Positions 35,657 through 44,296 of a stretch of 64,000 bases of DNA are shown here, in pieces. Under the pieces are notes generated by a model. It searched no databases and was not told where the DNA came from. It was given only the letters and a program-made list of their open reading frames with translations. The stretch comes from an uncultured Collinsella sp. (lineage in GTDB: Bacteria; Actinomycetota; Coriobacteriia; Coriobacteriales; Coriobacteriaceae), in contig UQMD01000003.1 of NCBI GenBank assembly GCA_900542155.1, positions 1 to 64,000 of the forward strand, in the 5' to 3' direction. Numbering within the stretch: position 1 is the stretch's first letter; each line of letters starts with the position of its first letter. Position numbers and translations under genes: made by a program.

Positions 35657-35814
35657 CCACGAAATCGGCCCATCTACTACGTTTGGCTCGATACCCCTGA
35701 CCATGCCTTCGTTTTGAACAAAATCGCAGGCGTTCTACCTGCGGTTTTGTTTTCGCGTTTTTTGGCATGCTTGGGGGTAAGGGACTAAACGTAGTAGATG
35801 GGCCGGTTTCGTGG
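35657..35814. repeat. long-hairpin element B, copy 1
   Basis: A 158-bp element with 28-bp terminal arms (one mismatch) containing GGCCCATCTACTACGTTT and its complement. The core holds a terminator-like hairpin CGCAGG-loop-CCTGCG followed by GTTTTGTTTT (35725-35753) on the plus strand. Copy 2 lies at 43445-43602. Confidence 0.82.
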
Positions 35815-35843
35815 CAAGCCCTTCTCGCCTACGCACAAAAGCG

Positions 35844-35878
35844 CCGCCACGGAGGAGGGAGATACCTCCGTGGCGGCT
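35844..35878 (-). terminator. terminator of the adhesin gene
   Basis: CCGCCACGGAGG and CCTCCGTGGCGG form a perfect 12-bp stem; on the minus strand it is followed by CGCTTTTG. A second stem, GCCCGGGGCC with GGCCCCGGGC, lies nearer the stop codon at about 35922-35945. Confidence 0.7.
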
Positions 35879-35897
35879 GGGGGGGTGGGGGTGGGGG
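35879..35897 (+). other. G-rich tract with G-quadruplex potential
   Basis: Runs of 7, 5 and 5 G separated by single T lie on the plus strand between the two adhesin 3' hairpins. The first run can supply two tetrads' strands, giving the four G-runs needed. Confidence 0.4.
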
Positions 35898-35958
35898 CTA
35901 TGTTCTGGCTCCCCGCCGGCCGCCCGGGGCCTTTTGGCCCCGGGCGCTGCCAGTGTGC

Positions 35959-38900
35959 CTAGCGCTTACGGATACCCCAGACCAGGGCTCCGACGCCGGC
36001 CATGGCAATGACAAATGCCATGAGCAGTGCAGCGGCCTGCTGGTCACCCGTGGTGGGCAGGAAACCCTTGACCGTCTTGACTATGTTCGTCACGGTCTTG
36101 GGCGTGCCGGGATCAGGCGTCGGCACGGGCGTCTCGGGCTTCTTGTACGTGTTGTTGAACACGATACCCTCGACGCTCTTGTCGCCCTTGATAAAGGTGA
36201 CGTTCGCCTTGAGGTTGCCCTCGCCGTCGTCGACCACGCTGACGGTCGCGGTAAAGACAGACTTGTCGTAGGTCATACCGGCCTCGTCGCCCTTGACCTC
36301 GCTGATGGTGTAGACGTACGTACCGGGCTCGTCGTACTCGAACTTGTCGAAGTTGATCTTGCCGTCGGCATCGTTGGTGACGGTGGACTCGATGTCCTCG
36401 CCAACGAGCTTAAAGCTAAACTCGTCCTTCTTGAGCTCGCGTCCCTCGAGCACCTTGATGGCGCCGATGGAAACCTGCGTGGGCATGGCGTGGTACTTGT
36501 TGGTAAAGCCAGCCGACTCGGTGGTTCCCTCGAGCTTGTGCGTCGCGGTCAGCGTGCCGTCGCCGTTGTCCTTGACGGTGGTCACGATGGTGTAGGTCAC
36601 GCTGTCATAGGCGACGCCCTTGTACAGGCCGAGCGCGTTGGGGCAAGCCTCACGCAGCGTGTACGTGTGCGTGCCGGGCACCTCGTAGCGGATCGGGCTC
36701 AGCGTAACGGTGCCGTTGGCGTCGTTGGTGCCGTTAGCGACAACCACGCCGTCCTCGAGCAGCTCAAACGTGAACTCGCCAGCTGCAAGGTCGCGTCCGG
36801 TCAGACGCTTGACCGTCTTGACCTGATCGGTCACGGAAGAATCGGTGGGCGCCACAGCATAGGTGTTGGTGAACGTGAAGTCCGCACCGTCCTCGCCGTT
36901 GCGCACGACGCCCAGATGTCCGGCGCCGTCATCAGTCACGGTGTAGGAAACCTTGCGCGTGGCGTTGGCGTCGTTGGTTACGCCAGGGGCGCTGCCGGAC
37001 TCGGACACCGTGTAGGTAAAGGTGTGCGAGCGCGGAGCAGTGGGGGCGGGCTCAGGCTCGGCTTCGTCAGCGTCAACCTCGGCCTTGTCGGCGTTGGCCT
37101 CGGCGTCGCTCGATGCATCACCAGAAGCGTTGGCTGTCACGCCCAGAGCGCGGTTGAGGTCCTCGAGCGTAAAGTGAATCTTGCCAAAGTCCACGTTGCC
37201 GGCCGCGTCGTTAGTTGCGGTCGCACGCTCGGGCATCGGGGCGCCCGCCTCGTCGGCAGTCACGGTGAAGGTGAACTTGCCCGCGATGTCGGCCGGGGTC
37301 AGACCCTCGGCGGCCTGGAGCTTCTTAGTGCCGGCGAGCGCGGCATCGACGGCCTCAGCGCCATAGACGTTCTCGAACACAGGCTCGGCACCATCATAGT
37401 CGGGCGTTGCCGTCAGGGTGCCGTCGCCGTTGTCGACGACGATAACCTTGAAGTTAAAGCTCGACTTCGCGGCGGTAATGCCCTTTGCCGCGAGCGGGGA
37501 TGTGTACTCAAAGGCCGTGTAGTTGATGGTCCACGCAAGCTTGGCGTCCGCGTCGGTACGGATGGCACGCCCGGCGCTCACCAGATTAGCAAGCATCTCG
37601 GTGTTGTAATGCAGCGCACCGAAGCTCACCTGACCATTGAGCGTGGTCTTAACAGTGCCCTCGATGGCTTCCGTCTCGCCCGCATAGGCGATGCCAAAGT
37701 AGAACTCACCGTCGGCCATCGGACGACCGGTCAGCTTCTTGGTGGCAACAATCTGCGCAGGAATACCCGGGTTATCGGTCGATGCACTATAGCTGTTTTT
37801 GAACGGGACCACGGCGCTCTCGACCTTGTTCTCGCCACTCTTGCGGACCGTCACAGGCGTGCCCTCGGAACCGCCGGAGACAGTCGTCGTAGCGGTAAGC
37901 GTACCGGCGCCGTCGTCGGAAATGGCGATTGTCACGGTACGCACGGCCTCGTCGTAGGTGTATCCGGGCTTGCCGTCGTTCTTCTCGGCCACGGCGTATG
38001 TGAAGGTCTTGCCGGCGTCAGCCTGCGTAAACTTGACCTCCTTGCCGGCCAGAATGTCAATCAGGCCGACAGTTCCCTCTGCCACTGCAGGGGACTTGAA
38101 GTTGTTGGCGCCCTCAAGTAGGCCGAGCGCGTTGGCCGAAGCCTCGTCGGCGGGCGTCACGGTAAAGGTAAACTGGCCCTCGGTCATCGGACGTCCGGAG
38201 AGGGTCTTGCTGAGCTTGAGGCCGCCGGCCGCGGTGTAGTTGAGCTCAGAGTGATACTTGTTGATAAAGCTTCCGTTTTCCGTGGTGACGTTGGCGGTCA
38301 GCGTGCCCTCGCCGTCCTCGGTCACGGTCACTTCAGCGGTCGCGACACGGTCGTCGTACATCATGCCAGCCGCGTTGCCCGCGTTCTCGCGGATCTCATA
38401 CTTGTAGGTTCCGGCAGCCGTGTAGCGGATCTTGCCAAAACTGATGGTGGCGATGCCTTCGGCGTTCGCATCGCGATTGTTCACGGTTACGGTCGAGGGA
38501 TCGGGCAGCGGGGCGTTCGTGCCCTCGGCTGCGCTGATGGTAAAGCTAAACTCGTCGGTTTCCATCCAGTCGCGGCCGTCGATAGCCTTGTCCAGGCCAA
38601 AGTCTATCTCGGTCTCGAGCGGGGTCACGCTGTAGGTGTTATTGAAGATCGCAGCCTCGGCGTCCTCGGCGTCCTCGGCGCCCTTCAGCTCGTGCTTTGC
38701 CTCGAGCGTGCCATCGCCCTTGTCGGCAATGGTGGTCACGATGGTATAGGTCTTGCCATCGTAGGTGATGCCCTTGCTGGTGGTTCCGCCGTTGACCTCG
38801 CGCAGCGTGTAGGTGTGGATACCGGGTTTGTCGTACTTCACGGCGCCCATCTTGATGTTGCCGTCGGCATCGTTCTTGCCGGTGGCGACGACCTTGGCGT

Positions 38901-40902
38901 CCTCGCCCTCGCCCTCGACGAGCTGGAAGGAGAACTCGCCGTCCTCGAGGTCGCGCCCGGTCAGGACCTTGGTCGCGGTGATCTCGTCGGTGACGCTAAA
39001 TTCGCCGGGATTCGGCTTGTAGCTGTTGTTGAACTTCGCCTCGTCGGCGCCCTTCAGCTCGTGCTTCGCCACGAGCTTGCCCTTGCCGTTATCGGTGATC
39101 GTAGTCACGACGGTATAGGTCTTGTCATCGTAGGTAATGCCGTTGCCTTCGGCGCCCTTGACCTCGCGCAGCGTGTAGGTGTGCTCGCCAGCAACGGTGT
39201 ACTCGATGGGGCTCATCGTGATGTTGCCGCGAGCGTCGTTGGTGCCAGTGGCGACGACCTTGCCGTCCTCGACGAGCTCGAAGGAGAACTCGCCCTCAGC
39301 CATGTCGCGCCCGGTCAGGGACTTGGTCGTGGTGATCTGGTCGGTGACGCTGGAGCTCACGGGAGTCACGCCGTAGGCGTTCTCGAAGATCGCTTCCTCG
39401 AAGCCCTGCAGCTTGTGCCCCACGCCAAGGGTGCCATCGCCCTTGTCCTTGACGGTAGTCACGATGGTGTACTCAGCGGTGCTGTAGGTAATGCCGTTGT
39501 CGGCGTCGCCCTTGACCTCACGTAGCGTGTAGGTGTGCTCGCCGGCCTCGGTGTACTCGATGGGGCTCATCATAATCATGCCACCGGCGTTAGTGGTGCC
39601 GATCGCGACGATGTCGTCGCCCTCGACCAGCTCGAAGGAGAACTCGTTGTCCTTGAGGTCGCGTCCGGTCAGGGTCTTGGTCGCCTTGATCTGGTCGGTC
39701 ACGCTCGACTCGTTCGGGGCAGTATTGTACTTGTTCTGGAAGAGTGCCAGCTCGGCGCCCTCGAGCGCATGGGTCACCTTAAGCGTGCCGTCGCCGTTGT
39801 CGATGACGCTCGTCTTGATGGTGTAATTCGTCTTATCGTACGTGATCCCATTGCTCAACCCCGCCTCGTTGGGGAGCTTCTCGCGCAACGTGTAAGTGTG
39901 GGTGCCGGGCTTATCGTAAGTGATTTTGTCCATGACGATCTTGCCGTCGGCATCGTTCTTGCCGGTGACGACGACATCGTTACCCTCGACAAGCTCGAAG
40001 GAGAATTCGCCGTCCTTGAGGTCGCGCCCGACCAGGGACTTGGTCGCGACGATCTGGTCGGTGACGCTTGAGCTCTCGGGGGTCAGGCCGTAAGAATTCT
40101 TGAACTCAGCAGCCTTGGCATCCTTCAGGACATGATGGACATCGAGTGTGCCATCGCCATTGTCCGTAACCGTGGTCACGATGGTGTAGGTCGTGCCGTC
40201 GTAGGTGATGCCATTGCTCTTGGTTCCACCGTGGACCTCGCGCAGCGTGTAGGTGTGCTCGCCGGGCTCGGTGTACCTGATGGAACTCATCGCAATCATG
40301 CCGTCGTAACTGTTCTTGCCAGTGGCGACGACCTTGTCACCCTCGACGAGCTCGAACTCGAACTCGCCGGACTTGAGGTCGCGGCCAGTCAGGGACTTGT
40401 ACGCGGTGATCTTATGGGTGACGCTGGAGTCCTTAGGCGTCAAGTTATAGGCATTCTTAAACTCAATCTTCTCGCCGTTATCGGCGTCCTTCAGCTTATG
40501 CGTAGCTACCAACTGGCACTTGCCGTTGTCGGCAATGGTCGTCACGATAGTATGGACGGTTTCGTCGTACTTGACACCACCAGCATCGCCCTTGACCTCG
40601 CGCAGCGTATAGGTGTGCTGACCGACCTCGGTGTACTCGATGGGGCTGAACGCAACGTTGCCGTTGACGTCATTCTTGACGGTCTCGATAAGCTTGGAGT
40701 CCTCGCCCTCGATCTCGCGCAGCTCAAAGCTAAACTCGTCTTCCTTAAGAGCACGTCCGCTCAGGGACTTGGTGACCTTGATCTCGTCGGTGACGCTGGA
40801 CTTAGCGGGCTTGGCGGTATAGGTGTTCTTGAACTCACTCTTGCCCGAGGTCACCTTCACGGCGGCGCTGAGCTCGCCCTTCTTGTTGGGCGTTACCGTC
40901 AC
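35959..40902 (-). CDS. LPTTG-anchored repeat adhesin, C-terminal part after frameshift
   Basis: The C-terminal 1,647-residue open frame of a frameshifted surface protein; in the intact frame, coding sequence continues upstream to about 40968. It holds twelve complete domains of about 115-165 residues of the Spy0128/FctA pilin isopeptide type. Most carry the pattern SSVTDQI..TKSLTGRDL.DGEFSFELVEG, then HTYTLREV and a TIVTTV.DNGDGTL strand, with the Lys, Glu and Asn positions that form intramolecular isopeptide bonds. Domains 2-6 are the most alike, suggesting recent duplication. It ends with a Pro-rich spacer, LPTTG, a hydrophobic segment and KR tail for sortase anchoring. The internal ATG at 40902 is unlikely to be a natural start. 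Confidence 0.88.
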   Translation of the reverse strand: MTVTPNKKGELSAAVKVTSGKSEFKNTYTAKPAKSSVTDEIKVTKSLSGRALKEDEFSFELREIEGEDSKLIETVKNDVNGNVAFSPIEYTEVGQHTYTLREVKGDAGGVKYDETVHTIVTTIADNGKCQLVATHKLKDADNGEKIEFKNAYNLTPKDSSVTHKITAYKSLTGRDLKSGEFEFELVEGDKVVATGKNSYDGMIAMSSIRYTEPGEHTYTLREVHGGTKSNGITYDGTTYTIVTTVTDNGDGTLDVHHVLKDAKAAEFKNSYGLTPESSSVTDQIVATKSLVGRDLKDGEFSFELVEGNDVVVTGKNDADGKIVMDKITYDKPGTHTYTLREKLPNEAGLSNGITYDKTNYTIKTSVIDNGDGTLKVTHALEGAELALFQNKYNTAPNESSVTDQIKATKTLTGRDLKDNEFSFELVEGDDIVAIGTTNAGGMIMMSPIEYTEAGEHTYTLREVKGDADNGITYSTAEYTIVTTVKDKGDGTLGVGHKLQGFEEAIFENAYGVTPVSSSVTDQITTTKSLTGRDMAEGEFSFELVEDGKVVATGTNDARGNITMSPIEYTVAGEHTYTLREVKGAEGNGITYDDKTYTVVTTITDNGKGKLVAKHELKGADEAKFNNSYKPNPGEFSVTDEITATKVLTGRDLEDGEFSFQLVEGEGEDAKVVATGKNDADGNIKMGAVKYDKPGIHTYTLREVNGGTTSKGITYDGKTYTIVTTIADKGDGTLEAKHELKGAEDAEDAEAAIFNNTYSVTPLETEIDFGLDKAIDGRDWMETDEFSFTISAAEGTNAPLPDPSTVTVNNRDANAEGIATISFGKIRYTAAGTYKYEIRENAGNAAGMMYDDRVATAEVTVTEDGEGTLTANVTTENGSFINKYHSELNYTAAGGLKLSKTLSGRPMTEGQFTFTVTPADEASANALGLLEGANNFKSPAVAEGTVGLIDILAGKEVKFTQADAGKTFTYAVAEKNDGKPGYTYDEAVRTVTIAISDDGAGTLTATTTVSGGSEGTPVTVRKSGENKVESAVVPFKNSYSASTDNPGIPAQIVATKKLTGRPMADGEFYFGIAYAGETEAIEGTVKTTLNGQVSFGALHYNTEMLANLVSAGRAIRTDADAKLAWTINYTAFEYTSPLAAKGITAAKSSFNFKVIVVDNGDGTLTATPDYDGAEPVFENVYGAEAVDAALAGTKKLQAAEGLTPADIAGKFTFTVTADEAGAPMPERATATNDAAGNVDFGKIHFTLEDLNRALGVTANASGDASSDAEANADKAEVDADEAEPEPAPTAPRSHTFTYTVSESGSAPGVTNDANATRKVSYTVTDDGAGHLGVVRNGEDGADFTFTNTYAVAPTDSSVTDQVKTVKRLTGRDLAAGEFTFELLEDGVVVANGTNDANGTVTLSPIRYEVPGTHTYTLREACPNALGLYKGVAYDSVTYTIVTTVKDNGDGTLTATHKLEGTTESAGFTNKYHAMPTQVSIGAIKVLEGRELKKDEFSFKLVGEDIESTVTNDADGKINFDKFEYDEPGTYVYTISEVKGDEAGMTYDKSVFTATVSVVDDGEGNLKANVTFIKGDKSVEGIVFNNTYKKPETPVPTPDPGTPKTVTNIVKTVKGFLPTTGDQQAAALLMAFVIAMAGVGALVWGIRKR

Positions 40903-43217
40903 GGTGATTTCCGCGACGTTCGCGCTGTAGGTGATGCCGTCGATGATCTGGCCAGCGTTCTTCTCGCTAAAACGTACGTGCCCGGCTCGGTGTAGGTAAT
41001 CTTGCCAAAGTTAATGGCTGCCTTGCCCTGGGTCACAGTCGCGGTCGCAGGCTCAGGCATCGGGGCATTATTCTCGGACGTCAGCTCGAACTCAAACTTG
41101 TCCGTATCCGTCCACTCGCGGCCCTCGAGCACCTTGGTCAGACCAAAGTCAGTCTTGGTATCCACCGTTGTAGGCTTGGTTGCAAGGCTAAAGACGATCT
41201 TGCCGTTGTTGCCCAAGTGCGAATACACGTGCGTGGAAGACGCAACGGAGGAAAGGTCATTCCACCTAGGGTTAAGCACGTCGCGCGCGGTCTCGGTCAT
41301 ATTGCCGCCCACGTCGGCCTTGGTGGTATGCAGCTGGTCGATATAGGCAAGGCGCGCGGTCCCCTTGTTAAAGGACCAGTAGCCGTCCTCTTTGACCAGA
41401 GCGCCGTCGTAGTTGGCAATCTCGTGCCCTTCAAACATCACAACGGCATAGTCGTTCTTTGGCTTGCCGTTTGCGTCCATCGCCACAAACTCGTCCTTGT
41501 AGTAATAGACGTCGTTGCCCTGCGGCTTTGCCGTCGTGCGCTGGGTGCATGCCTCGTCCGTGTAGATAGGCGTGATCTTTTGGAAGTAATAGTAGCTGTT
41601 GGTATCGGCAGGCTCAAACTCGGCGACAACATCGCCCAGCTCGCCGCCCGACCACTTGTTGGCCAGGAAGGAGGCCGTCTGGCTGCCGGCGCCCTTGTGG
41701 GCGTCGATATAGTCCTTGAGCCCGTCTACCTTATCGGGCGTAAACAGGTTGCCGCGCGCGTCGTCCTTGACGCCCGAGGTGTATTTAATCTGAATGGGCT
41801 TGATGTCACTGAGCGACGTATGCTCAAAAATCCCCTTTTCCATGTCCACGTGATAGCGGATCAGCGGAATCAGCGATGCGGGAATCTTAACCGTCACGAT
41901 ATCGCCCTGCTGTGCGTTGCTAGAGCGCTCAACGGTGATGACCAGGTCCTTGGCCACGCCCGAAAACTCGTACGTGTCCGTATTGCCCTTGGTGGTCTTG
42001 GTCGCGCTATCAAAGGTGGCGCCATTAATCTGAGCGCTGACAAACGCATCGACCTGCATAAAATCACCCAGCTCATCACTAAAGGTGATGTAGCCGGACT
42101 TGTGAGCAAAGCCATCCTCTGTCTGGGTGGGATAGCCCTTGCCCGAGGTGATAGAGCTCGAGATATCATCAAATACCTTCTTGAGCTCATCGGCGTTCGA
42201 CGCAGCCTTGTAGAAGTCGGAATTCTCGGCACGATTACCAAGCTTTTTGGTTGTGTAGGACGTGGCATTTGGATAGTTGCTCGACACGGCGTGCATGAAC
42301 TTGTTTTCGCTGCTCGTCCAGCGGTTCGTAGGATCGGCATCGGGATTCGCATCATCAAAGATGCCGATGGTGTAGACCGTAGCGCCTTTCTCCTTCATGT
42401 CCTTGGCGGCAGCTATGGCATTGTTGGCAACCGTAGAGTCAAAGCCACTGTAGTCTGTGGGCGATCCATCGGTAAAGAACACGACGATTTTTTGGGCATC
42501 CTTGCGGCCCGACATATCGCGAGCAAGCTCAAGGCCGTAATCAGCCTGCGTGGCGCCGGCAGGCTCAATGAAGCCGACCGTTTTCTTAAGTTCCGTCGCA
42601 GCGCCATCGACACATGGCGTCAGGCCCTTCATAACCTGCGAATAGTTGTACTTGTCTCCGCCATAGGTATACGTACCGTTGCCGGTTGTAGTCGTCTTCT
42701 TGCCCGCGAACTTAACGATGGCAACCTGATGCTTACTCTCATCACTGATGCTCTTGTTTTGCTCGGCAATGGTGTCGATAAAACTGTTCGCGGCGGACTT
42801 GAGTGCGCTGATACGCGTAGTGGACCTTTGGCCCATATCGTCACTCATCGAACCGGAGGCATCGAGCACGAGGACGATATCGAGCGGTTTAGTGACCAGC
42901 GACGTTGTATCAGAGGTCGAAGAGATCGTGGAAAGCGTCGTCACAAAGTCGGATTTCTCGTCCTCTGCGGGCTCGACCGTTTTGTCCGTCCAGATTCGGC
43001 CTACATAACGTGTCGTCTGGTCCTGCTCGCCGCCCGACGCCCAGTATTGCCAACGGCTGGTGGTGTCAGGATCGACTATCTTATTGCTCACCGTCGGTCC
43101 GTCCATTCCAGTGCTGGACCTGGCGTTGGCCTCGGGCAGCATGGCAAATGCTGCGGCCGGCAGCACTAGCACTACGGCCAGTATCACCGACAAGAGGCCC
43201 CTCGTGTACTTACTCAT
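40899..43217 (-). CDS. vWA-domain adhesin, N-terminal part (frameshifted)
   Basis: The N-terminal 772-residue frame of the same surface protein. It has a signal peptide (about 1-32), a vWA domain with an intact MIDAS (DASGS from Asp119; later Thr in GATQADYG and FFTDGSPTDYS), a connecting beta region to about 690, and the first half of the first isopeptide domain (FGLTKVLEGREWTDTDKFEFEL). At 40969-40972 the run AAAA (TTTT in the coding strand) is one base short: adding one T restores YVFSEKNAGQIIDGITYSA and joins this frame to the one ending at 35959, giving about 2,419 residues. As read, the last ~20 residues are out of frame. GAAGGGAG precedes the ATG. Confidence 0.88.
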   Translation of the reverse strand: MSKYTRGLLSVILAVVLVLPAAAFAMLPEANARSSTGMDGPTVSNKIVDPDTTSRWQYWASGGEQDQTTRYVGRIWTDKTVEPAEDEKSDFVTTLSTISSTSDTTSLVTKPLDIVLVLDASGSMSDDMGQRSTTRISALKSAANSFIDTIAEQNKSISDESKHQVAIVKFAGKKTTTTGNGTYTYGGDKYNYSQVMKGLTPCVDGAATELKKTVGFIEPAGATQADYGLELARDMSGRKDAQKIVVFFTDGSPTDYSGFDSTVANNAIAAAKDMKEKGATVYTIGIFDDANPDADPTNRWTSSENKFMHAVSSNYPNATSYTTKKLGNRAENSDFYKAASNADELKKVFDDISSSITSGKGYPTQTEDGFAHKSGYITFSDELGDFMQVDAFVSAQINGATFDSATKTTKGNTDTYEFSGVAKDLVITVERSSNAQQGDIVTVKIPASLIPLIRYHVDMEKGIFEHTSLSDIKPIQIKYTSGVKDDARGNLFTPDKVDGLKDYIDAHKGAGSQTASFLANKWSGGELGDVVAEFEPADTNSYYYFQKITPIYTDEACTQRTTAKPQGNDVYYYKDEFVAMDANGKPKNDYAVVMFEGHEIANYDGALVKEDGYWSFNKGTARLAYIDQLHTTKADVGGNMTETARDVLNPRWNDLSSVASSTHVYSHLGNNGKIVFSLATKPTTVDTKTDFGLTKVLEGREWTDTDKFEFELTSENNAPMPEPATATVTQGKAAINFGKITYTEPGTYVLARRTLARSSTASPTARTSRKSP

Positions 43218-43269
43218 CGCGTCTCCCTTCTCGCGGTCTCAGACCTTGCATCAGCCTAAAGTTACGGAA

Positions 43270-43350
43270 TGAGACACAATTTGGGCAGGTGACACACGTT
43301 CCAGATTTGGTTTTGAGCGTGAGACAAATGTCTCACCAAAGTTGAGACGC
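43270..43350 (-). promoter_or_regulatory. TGAGACA operator cluster upstream of the adhesin
   Basis: TGAGACAAATGTCTCA (43320-43335) is a perfect palindrome with 7-bp arms. Further TGAGAC half-sites occur at 43270 and 43343, and a related GTGACAC at 43289. They lie 50-130 bp before the adhesin start codon, where a promoter is expected. The regulator is unknown. Confidence 0.5.
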
Positions 43351-43444
43351 CAGGGTTTTCGCAGGAAAATGGGTGCGATCAATGCCGGACAGGCAAAATG
43401 GCGCGTTTTCCTCCATCATGGGAGGGTTAGTTAATAGCCCCTCC

Positions 43445-43602
43445 GCACAAAACTGGCCCATCTACTACGTTTGACCCGATACCCCCGACCATAACCGCGT
43501 TTCATGAAAAATCGCAGGCGTTCTACCTGCAGTTTTGTTTTTGCGTTTTTCGCCATGGTTGAGGATAGCGGCTTAAACGTAGTAGATGGGCCCATTTCGT
43601 GG
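43445..43602. repeat. long-hairpin element B, copy 2
   Basis: Shares with copy 1 the perfect 18-bp arms GGCCCATCTACTACGTTT (43455-43472) and complement (43575-43592), partial outer arms, and the core CGCAGG-loop-CCTGC followed by AGTTTTGTTTTT on the plus strand. Confidence 0.8.
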
Positions 43603-43639
43603 CAGACGGGTCACGCGGTAGCCCTCGCAAGGCAAACAT

Positions 43640-43668
43640 GATCCGTTTTCCTCCGTCCCCGAGGGATC
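43640..43668. repeat. 29-bp GATCC...GGATC motif, copy 2
   Basis: Matches 35613-35641 at 28 of 29 bases; again placed between elements B and A. A diverged GTTTTCCTCC copy precedes element B at about 43399. Confidence 0.6.
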
Positions 43669-43696
43669 AGGGGCTGGTACTGATATGGTGCCATTT

Positions 43697-43850
43697 CAAA
43701 ACTATGCCGGTTTACGGGGCTAAAGTCGGGGCCCTCATCCATGCCTTCATTTTTTCAAAAACGGCAGGCTATCTACCTGCGGTTTTGTCTTTGCGATTAT
43801 CTGTATGGTCGGAGGTTCGCTATCCAGCCCCGTAATCCGGCATAGTTTTG
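43697..43850. repeat. long-hairpin element A, copy 2
   Basis: 154 bp, with 24-bp arms (one mismatch) matching copy 1. The core hairpin GGCAGG-loop-CCTGC is followed by GGTTTTGTCTTT on the plus strand. Confidence 0.8.
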
Positions 43851-43888
43851 TTCGCGGCAGCCCAACCGCGCGCTCACGCGCGGGGCCG

Positions 43889-43915
43889 GCGGGGCATTTT
43901 TGCCCCGCCGGCCCC
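43889..43915 (-). terminator. terminator of the hydrogenase operon
   Basis: GGCCGGCGGGGC and GCCCCGCCGGCC form a 12-bp perfect stem around an A/T loop, 33 bases after the stop of the last hydrogenase gene on the minus strand. Confidence 0.6.
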
Positions 43916-43959
43916 TATTCCAGCTCTATTCCAGCTCTATTCCGGCGCTATTCCGGCTT
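43916..43959. repeat. four 11-bp tandem repeats at the end of the ferredoxin gene
   Basis: TATTCCAGCTC, TATTCCAGCTC, TATTCCGGCGC and TATTCCGGCTT follow one another; the last two overlap the stop codon, and each unit creates a TAG on the minus strand. Confidence 0.6.
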
Positions 43960-44289
43960 GGTTTCTACCGTGAGAATCTTGTCCGCCGCAACCGGAGTAC
44001 GGGCGGTGTCCATAGTCAGGCAGTGCTTGGGGCAGCTCTCGATGCACTCGCCGCACACCACGCAGGCGTACGGGTCAATCGACCACGTTCCGCCTTTGCG
44101 ATCGACCGCAAGCGCGCCCGCCGGGCAACGGCGCGCGCACATGCCGCAGCAAATGCACACGTCCATGTCGTTGACGATGTGCCCACGCAGGCGCTCGGGT
44201 GCCGCGAGCTTCTCCTGCGGATAGCACACCGTTACCGGCTGCTTGATCATAGAGCCCAAGGCCGCCTTGGCAAATGTCAGCAAACTCAT
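43948..44289 (-). CDS. echF: Ech-like hydrogenase ferredoxin subunit
   Basis: A 113-residue polyferredoxin-like subunit (EchF/HycF/NuoI family) with two 4Fe-4S motifs, CICCGMCARRCP and CVVCGECIESCP (about 45-90). It would pass electrons between an external ferredoxin and the small subunit. Last gene of the five-gene operon; it starts 7 bp after the large-subunit stop. A Tyr/Pro-containing N-terminal helix probably docks it to the membrane arm. Confidence 0.88.
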   Translation of the reverse strand: MSLLTFAKAALGSMIKQPVTVCYPQEKLAAPERLRGHIVNDMDVCICCGMCARRCPAGALAVDRKGGTWSIDPYACVVCGECIESCPKHCLTMDTARTPVAADKILTVETKPE

Positions 44290-44296
44290 GCCGCGC

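Noticed and set aside
35767..38121. Long plus-strand open frame (784 codons) opposite the adhesin repeats
   Set aside because: It is the antisense of the repeat domains; its Val/Leu/Gly/His-rich pseudo-repeats mirror the real repeats and it has no ribosome-binding site or recognisable domain.
35959..43217. Phase-variable homopolymer as the cause of the adhesin frameshift
   Set aside because: The run is only four or five T, too short for efficient slippage; a simple mutation or sequencing error is more likely.
35410..43850. CRISPR array suspected from repeated sequences near the adhesin
   Set aside because: Repeats are long quasi-palindromes in pairs, not short regularly spaced direct repeats, and no cas gene is present.
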